Numbered from the stretch's first letter, positions 44,734 through 54,140 are shown. The stretch: DNA of 64,000 nt from Teichococcus oryzae (GCF_008386565.1 NZ_VUKA01000004.1:186001-250000), one strand, 5' to 3'. A program made the numbers and translations. Notes: generated by a model from the letters alone, not told the origin.

Positions 44734-45426
44734 ATGCCATGGCTGCTCGGCGCGTTGGGGCTGTTGCTGCTTCTGGGGCTGCTGCTGCGCGGCTTCCTGC
44801 TGGCCTCCCCGGGGCAGATCCGGCGCGCCGGGGTGTGGCTGCTGGCCGGCATCGGCGCCGGGGCCTTTGTTGTGCTGCTGGTGACCGGCCGCATCGCGCA
44901 GGCCCTGCCGATGCTGCTGGCGGTGGCGCCGCTCGGCTGGCGGTTGTGGCGCCATTGGCGGGATGCCGGGCGCTTCGCCGCCCCTGGCACAACGGAAAGC
45001 CAAGTGGAAACGGCGACGCTGGCGATGCGGCTCGACCATGGCACGGGGCTGTTCTCGGGCCGGGTGAAGCGCGGCGGCTTCGCCGGGCGGGAACTGGGCG
45101 AGTTGAGCTTGCATGACATCCTGGCGCTGCTGGCCGATTGCGCCGCCCATGACGCCGAAAGCGTGCCGCTGCTGGAGGCTTGGCTGGACCGGGCCCGGCC
45201 CAACTGGCGCGCCGCCGCGGCCCCGCCGGAGGGGCCGGCCATGGATCACGGGGCCGCCCTCGCGGTCCTGGGCCTGGGCGAAGGCGCGGGCGAGGAGGAG
45301 ATCCGCGCCGCCCACCGAAGGTTGATGCGCCAGGCGCATCCCGATCGTGGCGGCAGCCCCAATGAAGCCGCGCGGTTGAACGCGGCGCGTGATATGCTCC
45401 TCGCGCGCAAGAAACCGCCCCGCTGA
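44734..45426 (+). CDS. Membrane-anchored J-domain protein
   Basis: 230 residues. Two hydrophobic helices (WLLGALGLLLLLGLLLRGFLL at about 3-23 and VWLLAGIGAGAFVVLLVTG at about 34-52, with a further apolar stretch to 70) anchor it. The C-terminal J domain (about 175-228) contains AALAVLGLGEGAGEEEIRAAH and the HPD motif in QAHPDRGGS, required to stimulate Hsp70 ATPase. It resembles DjlA/Tim14-like proteins of alphaproteobacteria. It probably recruits DnaK to the membrane; the client is unknown, and the vWA protein encoded just upstream is a candidate partner. Confidence 0.83.
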   Translation: MPWLLGALGLLLLLGLLLRGFLLASPGQIRRAGVWLLAGIGAGAFVVLLVTGRIAQALPMLLAVAPLGWRLWRHWRDAGRFAAPGTTESQVETATLAMRLDHGTGLFSGRVKRGGFAGRELGELSLHDILALLADCAAHDAESVPLLEAWLDRARPNWRAAAAPPEGPAMDHGAALAVLGLGEGAGEEEIRAAHRRLMRQAHPDRGGSPNEAARLNAARDMLLARKKPPR

Positions 45427-45550
45427 CGCCGGCGAATTGCCGATTTCCGGTGTGCGTGGCAATTCTTGAAAGGGCCGGCCTTACTTCTGCCGCGTCTCTG
45501 CGTTCCCATGCGCGTATTGCCGATCATCGTGTCTTCGGAGGACTAGCCGC

Positions 45551-46420
45551 GTGACCAAACCCCTGAAGAAAGCCGTTCTTCCCGTCGCCGGGCTGGGCAC
45601 GCGCTTCCTGCCGGCCACCAAGGCTTTGGCCAAGGAGATGCTGCCGGTGGTTGACAAGCCACTGATCCAATACGCGGTGGAGGAAGCGCGGGCCGCCGGC
45701 ATCGACCAGTTCTGCTTTGTCACCGGCCGCGGCAAGACGGCCATCGTCGAGCATTTCGACGTGGCCTATGAGCTGGAGCGCACCCTGCAGGAGCGCGGCA
45801 AGGAAGACATCCTGGCCGAGCTGCGCGCCCAGTCGCAGTTGCCCGGCTCGATCACCACCGTGCGCCAGCAGGTGCCGATGGGCCTTGGCCACGCCATCTG
45901 GTGCGCCCGCTCCTTTATCGGCGACGACCCCTTCGCCATCCTGCTGCCGGACGACCTGATGCTGTGCAAGACCGCCTGCACGCAGCAGCTGGCCGAGGCC
46001 TATTACGAGACCGGCGGCAACGTCGTGGCCATCGAGGAAGTGCCGATGGAGCGCGTCAACAAGTATGGCGTGCTGGACGTGGCCGAGGACAAGGGCAAGC
46101 TGGTTTCCGTCAAGGGCCTGGTGGAGAAGCCGAAGCCGGAGGACGCCCCCTCCAACCTCACCGTGATCGGCCGCTATGTGCTGATGCCCGAGGTGCTGGC
46201 CTATCTCGCCAAGATGGAGAAGGGTGCCGGCGGCGAGGTGCAGCTGACCGACGCGATGGCCAAGCTGATCGGCACCCAGCCCTTCCATGGCCTGCGCTAT
46301 GAGGGCCGCCGCTTCGATTGCGGCGACAAGGTCGGCTACCTGGAGGCGCAGATCGCCTTTGCCCTGCAGCGGCCCGACATCGCCCAGGCCGTGCACGACT
46401 TCCTGCCGAAATACGTCTGA
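45551..46420 (+). CDS. galU: UTP--glucose-1-phosphate uridylyltransferase
   Basis: 289 residues from a GTG start preceded by GGAGG. Makes UDP-glucose. The nucleotidyltransferase signature AVLPVAGLGTRFLPATKALAKEMLP is at residues 6-30, with LPDDLMLCK at about 136, VEKPKPEDAPSNL, and the C-terminal RRFDCGDKVGYLEA. It is the first of three co-directional genes (galU, ugd, pgm) separated by 9 and 14 bp, a sugar-nucleotide supply operon for surface polysaccharide. Confidence 0.97.
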   Translation: MTKPLKKAVLPVAGLGTRFLPATKALAKEMLPVVDKPLIQYAVEEARAAGIDQFCFVTGRGKTAIVEHFDVAYELERTLQERGKEDILAELRAQSQLPGSITTVRQQVPMGLGHAIWCARSFIGDDPFAILLPDDLMLCKTACTQQLAEAYYETGGNVVAIEEVPMERVNKYGVLDVAEDKGKLVSVKGLVEKPKPEDAPSNLTVIGRYVLMPEVLAYLAKMEKGAGGEVQLTDAMAKLIGTQPFHGLRYEGRRFDCGDKVGYLEAQIAFALQRPDIAQAVHDFLPKYV

Positions 46421-46429
46421 GGCCGCGCC

Positions 46430-47734
46430 ATGCGGATCGCCATGATCGGGGCGGGCTATGTTGGCCTTGTCTCGGGTGCGTGCTTTGCCGAGTTCGGCGT
46501 CGATGTGTGCATCGTCGACACCGACGCGGACAAGGTCGAGGCGCTGCGCCAGGGCCGCATCCCGATCTATGAGCCGGGCCTCGACCGGCTGGTGGCGGAC
46601 AACGCCGCCGATGGCCGGCTGAGCTTCACCACCGACCTGCGGGAAGCGCTGCACGGCGCCGAGGCGGTGTTCCTGGCCGTCGGCACGCCGACCCGCCGCG
46701 GCGACGGCCATGCCGACCTCACCTATGTCTTCGCCGCCGCAGAGCAGGTGGCCAGGGCGGCCGAGGGCCCTCTGGTGCTGGTCACCAAATCCACCGTGCC
46801 GGTGGGCACGGGGCGGCGGGTCAGGGAGATCGTCCAGGCCGCCCGGCCGGACCTTGAGATCGACGTCGCCTCCAACCCGGAATTCCTGCGCGAGGGCAAC
46901 GCCATCGGCGACTTCATGCGGCCCGACCGCGTGGTGATCGGCGTCGAGAGCGAGCGCGCGGCCAAGGTGCTGAAGCGGCTCTACCGCCCGCTCTACCTGA
47001 TCGAGACGCCGGTAGTGCAAACCTCGATCGAAACGGCCGAGCTGATCAAATACGCCGCCAACGCCTTCCTGGCGGTGAAGATCACCTTCATCAACCAGAT
47101 GGCCGATATCTGCGAGAAGGCCGGCGCCAACGTGCATGACGTGGCGCGCGGCATGGGCCTCGACGGGCGTATCGGCCGCAAGTTCCTCCATGCCGGGCCG
47201 GGCTATGGCGGCTCCTGCTTCCCCAAGGACACGCTGGCGCTCGCCCGCACCGCGCAGGAGCTGGGCGCGCCGGCCACCATTGTCGAGCAGACCATCGCCG
47301 CCAACGAGGCCCGCAAGGCGCAGATGGCCGAGCGCGTGATCGCCGCCTGCGGCGGCAGCGTGCAGGGCAAGCGCATCGCGGTGCTGGGCGTCACCTTCAA
47401 GCCGGAAACCGACGACATGCGCGACGCGCCGTCGCTGGTGATCCTGCCGGCGCTGGTGGCGGCCGGCGCCTCCGTCACCGCCTATGACCCGCAGCCGGCG
47501 CATGCGCGGCAGGCCCTTCCAGCCGCCGTGGAATTCGCCTCCTCGGCGATGGACGCGGCGCGGGGCGCCGATGCGCTGGTGGTGCTGACGGAATGGAACG
47601 AGTTCCGCGCCATCGCACCCCGCAAGCTCAAGGCCGCCCTGGCCGGCCGCGTCATCTGCGACCTGCGCAATGTCTGGGACCCCGTCGCCATGCGCGAGGC
47701 CGGGCTTGATTATTCCTCCATCGGCCGTCCGTAA
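46430..47734 (+). CDS. ugd: UDP-glucose 6-dehydrogenase
   Basis: 434 residues; oxidises UDP-glucose to UDP-glucuronate with two NAD. The Rossmann motif is [19 protein letters not shown], the proline-rich substrate loop is [12 protein letters not shown], Lys208 lies in [15 protein letters not shown], and the catalytic Cys263 in [12 protein letters not shown]. The C-terminal UDP-binding domain starts at about 325 ([18 protein letters not shown]). It lies 9 bp after galU, which supplies its substrate. Confidence 0.97.
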   Translation: MRIAMIGAGYVGLVSGACFAEFGVDVCIVDTDADKVEALRQGRIPIYEPGLDRLVADNAADGRLSFTTDLREALHGAEAVFLAVGTPTRRGDGHADLTYVFAAAEQVARAAEGPLVLVTKSTVPVGTGRRVREIVQAARPDLEIDVASNPEFLREGNAIGDFMRPDRVVIGVESERAAKVLKRLYRPLYLIETPVVQTSIETAELIKYAANAFLAVKITFINQMADICEKAGANVHDVARGMGLDGRIGRKFLHAGPGYGGSCFPKDTLALARTAQELGAPATIVEQTIAANEARKAQMAERVIAACGGSVQGKRIAVLGVTFKPETDDMRDAPSLVILPALVAAGASVTAYDPQPAHARQALPAAVEFASSAMDAARGADALVVLTEWNEFRAIAPRKLKAALAGRVICDLRNVWDPVAMREAGLDYSSIGRP

Positions 47735-47748
47735 AAGGGAAGCCTCCG

Positions 47749-49161
47749 ATGACTGCCTTCACTCACCAGTTCCATCCCACGTCGCTGCGCGAATACGACA
47801 TCCGCGGCATCATCGGCCAAACCCTGTCGGGCAAGGACGCCTTCGCCATCGGCCGCTGCTTCGGCAGCATCGTCGCGCGCGAGGGCGGCAAGAAGGTCGC
47901 CGTCGGCTATGACGGCCGCCTCTCCTCCCCCGAGCTGGAGGAGCAGCTTGTCGCCGGCCTCGTCGCCTGCGGGCTGGAGGTGGCGCGCATCGGCTGCGGC
48001 CCGACGCCGATGCTCTATTTCGCCTCCTACGAGCTGAAGGCCGATGGCGCCGTCATGGTCACCGGCAGCCACAACCCGCCGAACTACAACGGCTTCAAGA
48101 TGATGCTGGGCAAGAAGCCGTTCTTCGGCGCGCAGATCCAGCAGATCGGCCAGATGGCCGCCGCCGGCGACGTGGTGCCGGAGGCTTCCGGCTCCTCCAC
48201 CCAGATCGACGTGTCGGATGCCTATGTCGCCCGCCTGCTGAAGGATTACGATGGCGGCGACCGCGCGCTGAAGGTGGTGTGGGACCCGGGCAACGGCTCC
48301 GGCGCCGAGATCACCAAGCGCCTGGCCGCCAAGCTGCCGGGCGAGCACATCGTCATCAATGGCGAGATCGACGGCAACTTCCCCAACCACCATCCCGACC
48401 CCACGGTTCTGAAGAACCTGGAGCAGATCATCGCCAGGGTGCGCGAGACGAAGGCCGATCTCGGCATCGCCTTCGATGGCGACGCCGACCGCATCGGCGC
48501 GGTGGATGGCGAGGGCAACATGCTGTTCGGCGACCAGCTCCTGGTGGTGCTGGCGCGGGACGTGCTGAAGCAGCATCCGGGCGGCACCATCATCGCCGAC
48601 GTCAAGGCATCCCAGGTGCTGTTCGACGAGGTGGCGAAGGCCGGCGGCACGCCGCTGATGTGGAAGACCGGCCACTCGCTGATCAAGGCCAAGATGGCCG
48701 AAACCAAGGCGCCGCTGGCCGGCGAGATGTCGGGCCACATCTTCTTCGCCGACAAGTGGTACGGCTTCGACGACGCGCCCTATTCCGCCGTGCGCCTGCT
48801 CGGCATCGTGGCGCGCGCGGGCGAGAGCCTGGCGCAGATGCGGGACGCGCTGCCCAAGGTCATCAACACCCCCGAGCTGCGCTTCAACTGCCCGGATGAG
48901 CGCAAGTTCGGCGTGATCCAGGAGGTGAAGGGCCGCCTCGCCACCTCCGGCGCCAATGTGCAGGACGTGGATGGCGTGCGCGTGCTGACCGAGGATGGCT
49001 GGTGGCTGCTGCGCGCCTCCAACACCCAGGCGGTGCTGGTGGCCCGCGCCGAGGCCAAGACGGAGGAAGGGCTGGAGCGCCTGAAGGCCCTGCTGGCCGA
49101 GCAGCTCGAAGCGTCCGGCCTCGCCGCGCCGGACTTTTCCGGGGAAAACGCCGGGCACTGA
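47749..49161 (+). CDS. Phosphomannomutase/phosphoglucomutase
   Basis: 470 residues of the alpha-D-phosphohexomutase family (AlgC-like). The phosphoserine loop is [15 protein letters not shown] with Ser107, the metal loop [12 protein letters not shown] is at about 241-252, the sugar-binding loop GEMSGHIFF follows, and the phosphate-binding C-terminus has [16 protein letters not shown]. It interconverts hexose 1- and 6-phosphates, feeding GalU with glucose 1-phosphate. The start follows an AAGCC-spaced GGGAAG. Last gene of the galU-ugd operon. Confidence 0.95.
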   Translation: MTAFTHQFHPTSLREYDIRGIIGQTLSGKDAFAIGRCFGSIVAREGGKKVAVGYDGRLSSPELEEQLVAGLVACGLEVARIGCGPTPMLYFASYELKADGAVMVTGSHNPPNYNGFKMMLGKKPFFGAQIQQIGQMAAAGDVVPEASGSSTQIDVSDAYVARLLKDYDGGDRALKVVWDPGNGSGAEITKRLAAKLPGEHIVINGEIDGNFPNHHPDPTVLKNLEQIIARVRETKADLGIAFDGDADRIGAVDGEGNMLFGDQLLVVLARDVLKQHPGGTIIADVKASQVLFDEVAKAGGTPLMWKTGHSLIKAKMAETKAPLAGEMSGHIFFADKWYGFDDAPYSAVRLLGIVARAGESLAQMRDALPKVINTPELRFNCPDERKFGVIQEVKGRLATSGANVQDVDGVRVLTEDGWWLLRASNTQAVLVARAEAKTEEGLERLKALLAEQLEASGLAAPDFSGENAGH

Positions 49162-49220
49162 TCCCAGCCTTATCGATTGCGGTGGCTGGCCCTGGCCAGC
49201 CCGCCGCGCCGCTGTGTAGC

Positions 49221-49253
49221 CTTCCCCCTGGGAAAATATGTTCCAGGGGGAAG
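49221..49253 (+). promoter_or_regulatory. Perfect inverted repeat covering the ribosome-binding site of the GFA gene
   Basis: CTTCCCCCTGG (49221-49231) and CCAGGGGGAAG (49243-49253) are perfect 11-bp arms around the AT-rich loop GAAAATATGTT. The right arm contains the GGGGGAAG that is the only Shine-Dalgarno candidate for the ATG at 49261. As RNA the hairpin would hide it; as DNA it could be an operator. It also lies 60 bp past the phosphomutase stop and could help end that operon. Confidence 0.55.
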
Positions 49254-49260
49254 ACTCTGA

Positions 49261-49707
49261 ATGACCGAACAGGCTTCCGGGCGCTGCTTCTGCGGCGCCA
49301 TGCGCTTCCGCTTCGACCATGCGCCGCTGGCCGTGCGCAGCTGCTGGTGCCGGGATTGCCAGTACCTTGCCTGCGGCAATGCCTCGGTGAACGCCTTTTT
49401 CCGCCGCGCCGGGCTGTCCATGGAAGGCGCGCCGGCCGTTTATGTCAGCCACGCCGCCAGCGGCAACACCATGCGGCGCAGCTTCTGCCCCCATTGCGGC
49501 ACCCATCTGTTCAGCGAGGCGGAAGCCCGCCCAGAAACCGTGGTGGTGCGCGTCGGCACCCTCGATGACCGGGAGGTGGGGCGGCCCGCCAGCATCATCT
49601 GGACCGGCTCCGCCCCAGGCTGGGCGGAACTGGACCCGGCCGTTCCGCATTGCGAGGGCCAGCCCGCGATCCCGCCGGTGCCGCCGTCCCCCTCGGCCGC
49701 CGGGTGA
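49261..49707 (+). CDS. GFA-family zinc protein
   Basis: 148 residues of the glutathione-dependent formaldehyde-activating (Gfa) / CENP-V fold. Zinc ligands are Cys pairs in GRCFCGAMRF, SCWCRDCQYLACG and RSFCPHCGTHLFS. Most members are not proven Gfa enzymes, so the name describes the fold only. The C-terminus WTGSAPGWAELD matches the family. The translation start lies inside a strong inverted repeat that may control it. It converges on a DMT transporter. Confidence 0.88.
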   Translation: MTEQASGRCFCGAMRFRFDHAPLAVRSCWCRDCQYLACGNASVNAFFRRAGLSMEGAPAVYVSHAASGNTMRRSFCPHCGTHLFSEAEARPETVVVRVGTLDDREVGRPASIIWTGSAPGWAELDPAVPHCEGQPAIPPVPPSPSAAG

Positions 49708-49735
49708 GAGCCATGCCGCCGCGGAGACCGCCCGC

Positions 49736-50635
49736 TTATTGCGGGTGGATCAGCGGTGTGCGCCGCCAGCCTTTTGGCTCGCGCTTCTTTTCCCGCAGGA
49801 AGGTGATGGCGCCGGCACCGATGATGATGGCGACGCCCAGGATCATCGGCGCGTCCAGCCGGTCATGGAACACCCAGTGGCCGAAGCCGATCGCCCAGAT
49901 CATCTGGCTGTATTGCGGCGGCGCCACCAGGCTGGCCGGCGCCAGGGCGGAAGCCAGCATCAGCAGCGCGTTCCCCGCCGCCGCCAGCATCCCATAGCCC
50001 AGCAGGAACACCCATTGCTCCAGGCTGGGCCAGAGGAAGCCGGGCAGCATCATGATGAAGCCGCCCAGCAGCGGGCCGACCAGACCCGCGCCGTAAAGGG
50101 AAACGCGCTTCTCCCTCGCGCCCAGCGCCCGCAGCATCACGATGGTGACGGCCGAGGCCAGCGCCCCCATCAGCGCGCCGGCATGGCCCGGATTGAGCTC
50201 GCGGAAGCCGGGCCGCAGCACCACCAGCACGCCGATGAAGCCCATCGCCACCGCGCCCCAGCGGCGCCAGCCGACATGCTCCTTCAGGAGCACCACCGAC
50301 AGGATGGTGACAAAGGCCGGCAACAGGAACAGCAGCGCGAAGGCCTCGGCCATGGGCAGCCAGGTGAAGGCCATGACGCTGCCCAGGCTGCCGGCCAGCG
50401 CTGCCACCGCCCGCATGATCCAGAGCCGCCAGTCGGAGGCGGAGAACACGTCCCGGTACCGCTCCCCCGGTCGCCGCACCAGGGGCAGGATGGTGAAGCC
50501 CATCAGCGCGCCCCAGAAGATGATCTCATAGGCGTTCAACCCGCCCTTCAGCAGCTTCACCGAGGCGTCGCTGATGGCAAAGACGGCATAGGCGAGAAAG
50601 GCGAGCAGCACGCCCTTCAGCACGGTTCGGTCCAT
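49736..50635 (-). CDS. EamA/DMT-family transporter
   Basis: 299 residues with ten predicted helices in two EamA repeats (about 5-135 and 150-285): LLAFLAYAVFAISDASVKLL at the start, AFALLFLLPAFVTILSVVLLKEHVGWRRW closing the first repeat. The family exports metabolites such as amino acids or imports nucleotide-type compounds; substrate unknown. Divergent from the DSD1-type enzyme gene with 171 bp between. Confidence 0.9.
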   Translation of the reverse strand: MDRTVLKGVLLAFLAYAVFAISDASVKLLKGGLNAYEIIFWGALMGFTILPLVRRPGERYRDVFSASDWRLWIMRAVAALAGSLGSVMAFTWLPMAEAFALLFLLPAFVTILSVVLLKEHVGWRRWGAVAMGFIGVLVVLRPGFRELNPGHAGALMGALASAVTIVMLRALGAREKRVSLYGAGLVGPLLGGFIMMLPGFLWPSLEQWVFLLGYGMLAAAGNALLMLASALAPASLVAPPQYSQMIWAIGFGHWVFHDRLDAPMILGVAIIIGAGAITFLREKKREPKGWRRTPLIHPQ

Positions 50636-50806
50636 TGTGGTGTCCAGAAAGGCGGCGCCGATTCGCCCGGCGCGCCGGGAGGTGATCTAAAGCGCGTCCG
50701 GCGCCGCGGGTTGAAGTGACATTTCGCCTCGCGCCGGCGCTCCCGGCCTTTTGCGGCGCCCGCGCCACGCCTAGGCTCCGCTTTTCACCGCCGGAGTGCC
50801 CATCCC

Positions 50807-51913
50807 ATGCTGCAACCGCCCCCCGCCCAGCCCGGAATGCCCGAGGATGAGGTGGACACCCCCGCCCTGATCCTCGACCTCGATGCGTTCGAAGCCAATC
50901 TGGACGCCATGGCCGGCTATCTGGCGCCCACCGGCGCGAAGCTGCGGGCCCATGCCAAGACGCACAAATCCCCGGTGGTGGCCCTGCAGCAGATCCGCCG
51001 CGGCGCCGTGGGCCAATGCGTGCAGAAGGTGGCGGAAGCCGAATGCCTGGCCTGGGGCGGCGTGCCGGACATCCTGGTCTCGAACGAGGTGGTGTCGCCG
51101 CGCAAGCTGGCCCGGCTGGCGGCGCTGTCGCGCATCAGCAACGTCGCCCTGTGCGCCGATGATGCCGACGCCGTGGCACTGGCCGAGCAGGCCGCCGAGG
51201 CCGCCGGCATCCGCCTGTCCGTGCTGGTGGAGATCGATGTCGGCGCCGGCCGCTGCGGCGTGACGCCGGGGCCGGAAGCGGTGGTGCTGGCGCGGCGCAT
51301 CGCCGGCAGCCCGCATCTGCGCTTCGGCGGGCTGCAGGCCTATCACGGCAGCGCCCAGCACATCCGCAGCCCGGAGGGGCGCGCCAAGGCCATCGGCGCG
51401 GCCATCGACCAGACCCGCCGCACGGTGGAGCAACTGCGCCAGCAGGGGCTGGAATGCGGCATCGTCGGCGGCGCCGGCACCGGCACCTTTCCGCTGGAAG
51501 CGGCGAGCGGCGTGTTCAACGAGGTGCAGGCCGGCTCCTACGCCTTCATGGATGCCGATTACGCGGCCAATGAGGCGGCGCCGCCCTTCCGCCACGCGCT
51601 GTTCGTGCTGGCCCAGGTGATGAGCGTGCCGAAGCAGGGACTCGCCGTGGTGGATGCCGGGCACAAGGCGCTGCCCACCGATTCCGGCTTCGCCAAGCCG
51701 TGGCAGCGCCCGGGCCTCACCTATGCCGGCGCCTCGGACGAGCATGGCAACCTGCGGGTCGAAGGCGGCGCGGCGCCGAAGCTGGGGGAGAAGCTGCGCC
51801 TCGTTCCCGGCCATTGCGATCCCACCATCGACCGCTTCGACTGGTTCGTGGGCGTGCGCGGCGGCCGGGTGGAATGCCTGTGGCCGATCGCGGCGCGCGG
51901 GGCGATGCATTAA
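50807..51913 (+). CDS. DSD1-family PLP enzyme (D-threonine aldolase / 3-hydroxy-D-aspartate aldolase type)
   Basis: 368 residues, fold-type III PLP enzyme with an alanine-racemase-like barrel. DTPALILDLDAFEANL opens the barrel, the Schiff-base Lys is in RAHAKTHKSP (about residue 50), and VEIDVGAGRCGVTPG and GGAGTGTFPLEA bind the cofactor. The metal site of the family is PGHCDPT near the C-terminus (about 335-341). It splits or dehydrates D-hydroxy amino acids; the exact substrate cannot be set. Divergent from an EamA transporter that could carry the product. Confidence 0.9.
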   Translation: MLQPPPAQPGMPEDEVDTPALILDLDAFEANLDAMAGYLAPTGAKLRAHAKTHKSPVVALQQIRRGAVGQCVQKVAEAECLAWGGVPDILVSNEVVSPRKLARLAALSRISNVALCADDADAVALAEQAAEAAGIRLSVLVEIDVGAGRCGVTPGPEAVVLARRIAGSPHLRFGGLQAYHGSAQHIRSPEGRAKAIGAAIDQTRRTVEQLRQQGLECGIVGGAGTGTFPLEAASGVFNEVQAGSYAFMDADYAANEAAPPFRHALFVLAQVMSVPKQGLAVVDAGHKALPTDSGFAKPWQRPGLTYAGASDEHGNLRVEGGAAPKLGEKLRLVPGHCDPTIDRFDWFVGVRGGRVECLWPIAARGAMH

Positions 51914-51953
51914 GGCAGTCCTTTCTCCGCCGTCCCGTCACGGCGGAACTGCC
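51914..51953. terminator. Convergent terminator hairpin
   Basis: TCCGCCGT (51926-51933) and ACGGCGGA (51940-51947) form a perfect stem around CCCGTC, extended across a bulge by GGCAGT (51914-51919) with ACTGCC (51948-51953). It fills the 45-bp gap between convergent genes. Confidence 0.65.
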
Positions 51954-51958
51954 CCTGA

Positions 51959-52792
51959 TCATCGCATGGGCGGCGGACTGGCCAGGCTGGCGGGACGCGG
52001 TGCCACCAGCACCGCGCGGCCCGCCAGCACCAGGTAGAATCCCGCCATGCCCAGCGGCACCTTCAGGTACAGGCCGCTCACCAGTTGCGCGAGAAGATCG
52101 TGCAGCACCAGAAGGCCAAGCATCGCGAAGCCGGCGGTCAGCAGGCCGCTCCGCAATGGGCGGGTGCCGTCCCAGGCCCATAGCCCCACCGGCAGCACCG
52201 CGCGGCGCAGCAACAGCCAGCCCATGCCCAGCAGGATCAGCAGGCCCAGCACCACCACCACGGCCAGAAGAACTTCCAGCGCGGCCGCATCGGCCCAGCG
52301 CGGCATCAGGCGCCGCGACAACCGTTCCAGGTGATGCCAGAAGGCGGCCGGCAATTGGAGGCACCAGACAGAGGCCGCCAACAGGAGCAACGCCCGCCTG
52401 CTGGACGGGGTGCGCAGATCCCGCCATGAGCGGCCGCTGAGCCAGGCGAGGCCCAGAAGGCCGCACACGGAGAACAGCAGCAGGGCGCGCCCGCCATCGA
52501 GCAAGGGCCATCGCCAGCCTTGCAGCGCATGCCAGCGCCGGAACCATTCGGCCTTGAATTCCGCATGGGCGCGGCGGCCGGCCTCCCCCGACCCGGGGGA
52601 TGGCGGCTCCTCAGCCAGCATCCATTCCGCAGCGGCGGGATCGGTGAAGGCCGGCATCGAGCGTGACCACAGCATCATGCCGGCGCCCGCAAGCCCCAGC
52701 AGGATCAGCAGGATCAGCAGGGCGGCCAGCGCCCGCCGGTCCCGCCCCGGGAAAACGCCCCGCATCCCTTCACTCCGCGACAACGGCATCAT
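51959..52792 (-). CDS. Hypothetical multi-pass membrane protein
   Basis: 277 residues; family not recognised. About six hydrophobic helices are visible, including ALAALLILLILLGLAGAGMM (21-40), ALLLFSVCGLLGLAWL (103-118), ALEVLLAVVVVLGLLILLGM (170-189) and LLTAGFAMLGLLVLHDLLA. A soluble loop rich in Trp and acidic residues (about 45-95) lies between the first two helices. No transporter or enzyme motif. It is downstream of metW in the same direction, 60 bp away. Confidence 0.6.
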   Translation of the reverse strand: MMPLSRSEGMRGVFPGRDRRALAALLILLILLGLAGAGMMLWSRSMPAFTDPAAAEWMLAEEPPSPGSGEAGRRAHAEFKAEWFRRWHALQGWRWPLLDGGRALLLFSVCGLLGLAWLSGRSWRDLRTPSSRRALLLLAASVWCLQLPAAFWHHLERLSRRLMPRWADAAALEVLLAVVVVLGLLILLGMGWLLLRRAVLPVGLWAWDGTRPLRSGLLTAGFAMLGLLVLHDLLAQLVSGLYLKVPLGMAGFYLVLAGRAVLVAPRPASLASPPPMR

Positions 52793-52852
52793 CCTGGAGC
52801 GCGGATCGCGGCGGCGGAAGCGGCTGCCCGGTCAAATCGGCGCGGCGGCCGC

Positions 52853-53455
52853 CTACCCCTTGCGGGAGAGCAGGAACAGCGCCTGCTCGCCGAACAGGTT
52901 GGCCAGCCGCACCGAGCGCTTCCAGGGCGCGCGCAGCCCGTGCTCATCCACCGCCAGCCATTCCTGCACCGCGTAGCCATCCTGCTCGCACAAATCGAGG
53001 AAGTCGAGAATGGTGCAGGGATGGATGTTGGGGGTCTCGTGCCAGGGCCGGCCCCAGGTCTGGGTCATGGGCATGCGGCCGGTCAGCAGCAGTTTCATGC
53101 GCACTTCCCAATGGCCGAAATTGGGAAAGGACACCACGGCGCGGCGGCCGATGCGCAGCATCTGCCGCAGCACCTCGCGCGGCTTCTCAACGGCATGGAT
53201 GGTGCGGGACAGCACCACGTAGTCGAAGGCGTCATCGGGATAGAAGGCGAGGTCGTTGTCGGCATCGCCATGGATCACGGCGAGGCCCTGCGCCACGGCG
53301 GCGGTGGCCTGCGCCATGTCGATCTCGATGCCGCGGGCATCGGCGTCCTTCTCGCGCTCCAGATGCTCCAGCAGCGCGCCATCGCCGCAGCCGATATCGA
53401 GCACGCGGGCGCCCGGCTTGATCATCTCGGCGATCAGCCGCAGGTCGAGCCGCAT
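52853..53455 (-). CDS. metW: Methionine biosynthesis protein MetW
   Basis: 200 residues; a class I methyltransferase-fold protein that in other proteobacteria works with MetX, homoserine O-acyltransferase. The SAM-like motif GARVLDIGCGDGALLEHLE is at about 15-33, and the MetW-specific segments VVLSRTIHAVEKPREVLRQML, SFPNFGHWEVR and TPNIHPCTILDFLDLCE are complete. ATG 53455 gives MRLDLRLIAEMI; a TTG about 16 codons upstream could add VRYVAKN. No metX is adjacent: upstream lies the ATP synthase operon's terminator. Confidence 0.92.
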   Translation of the reverse strand: MRLDLRLIAEMIKPGARVLDIGCGDGALLEHLEREKDADARGIEIDMAQATAAVAQGLAVIHGDADNDLAFYPDDAFDYVVLSRTIHAVEKPREVLRQMLRIGRRAVVSFPNFGHWEVRMKLLLTGRMPMTQTWGRPWHETPNIHPCTILDFLDLCEQDGYAVQEWLAVDEHGLRAPWKRSVRLANLFGEQALFLLSRKG

Positions 53456-53573
53456 GTTCTTGGCGACGTAGCGGACCGGGGCCGGTGTATCGGGCAAGGC
53501 GGGTGATCCTGGCCGGTTGCGGAGGCCGTTCGATAGACCCGGTGGACCCGCATGGCAAACGCCGCAAATGCAA

Positions 53574-53595
53574 ATGGGGGCCGTATGGCCCCCAT
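53574..53595 (-). terminator. Terminator of the ATP synthase F0 operon
   Basis: ATGGGGGCC (53574-53582) and GGCCCCCAT (53587-53595) form a perfect 9-bp stem with loop GTAT, 27 bp past the atpF stop. On the minus strand it is followed by TTGCATTTG, a moderately T-rich tail. Confidence 0.75.
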
Positions 53596-53621
53596 GCATG
53601 GTCTCGGACGCTGCGCCGGGA

Positions 53622-54128
53622 TCAGGCGGCGCGCAGAACCTTGGGCAGGTCGGCCACGGCGGCGTCGATCAGCCGGGCATCGGCGGCGGCGTCCAGGTTC
53701 TGGGCGATCACCTCGCGCGCGGCGGCGGTGGCGATGCTGGCCGCGGCCTGGCGCACCTCGGTCAGGGCGGAAGCCTCGGCCGCATGGATGCGGTCCATCG
53801 CCATGCGCTCGCGGCGCTTGGCGGCGGCCTCCGCCTCGGCGGCGGTGGCGGCCGCGAGGCGCTCGGCCTCCAGCTTGGCGCGGGCGATCAGCGTCTCGGC
53901 CTCGGCCAGCGCGGCCTTGCGGTCGGCATCGGCCTGGCGGCGCATCGCCTCGGCCTCGGCGCGCAGGCGCGCGGCCTCATCCAGCTCGGCGCGGATCTTG
54001 GCGGCGCGGGCGTCCAGCGCTTCCGTGCCCTTGTTCCACATGGTGCGGCCCAGCAGCACCACGAAGATGACAAAGGAGACCGCGACCCAGAAGGTCGGGT
54101 TGAGCCAGAAATGCTCGTAATGGTGCAT
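53622..54128 (-). CDS. atpF: ATP synthase F0 subunit b
   Basis: 168 residues; peripheral stalk of F-type ATP synthase. One N-terminal membrane helix (FWVAVSFVIFVVLLGRTMW, about 14-32) is followed by a long Ala/Glu/Arg-rich coiled coil and the terminal delta-binding region EVIAQNLDAAADARLIDAA. It lies 12 bp after the b' gene; the pair forms a b-b' heterodimer as in other alphaproteobacteria. Last gene of the F0 operon, followed by a strong terminator. Confidence 0.95.
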   Translation of the reverse strand: MHHYEHFWLNPTFWVAVSFVIFVVLLGRTMWNKGTEALDARAAKIRAELDEAARLRAEAEAMRRQADADRKAALAEAETLIARAKLEAERLAAATAAEAEAAAKRRERMAMDRIHAAEASALTEVRQAAASIATAAAREVIAQNLDAAADARLIDAAVADLPKVLRAA

Positions 54129-54140
54129 CGTGGCGCTTCC

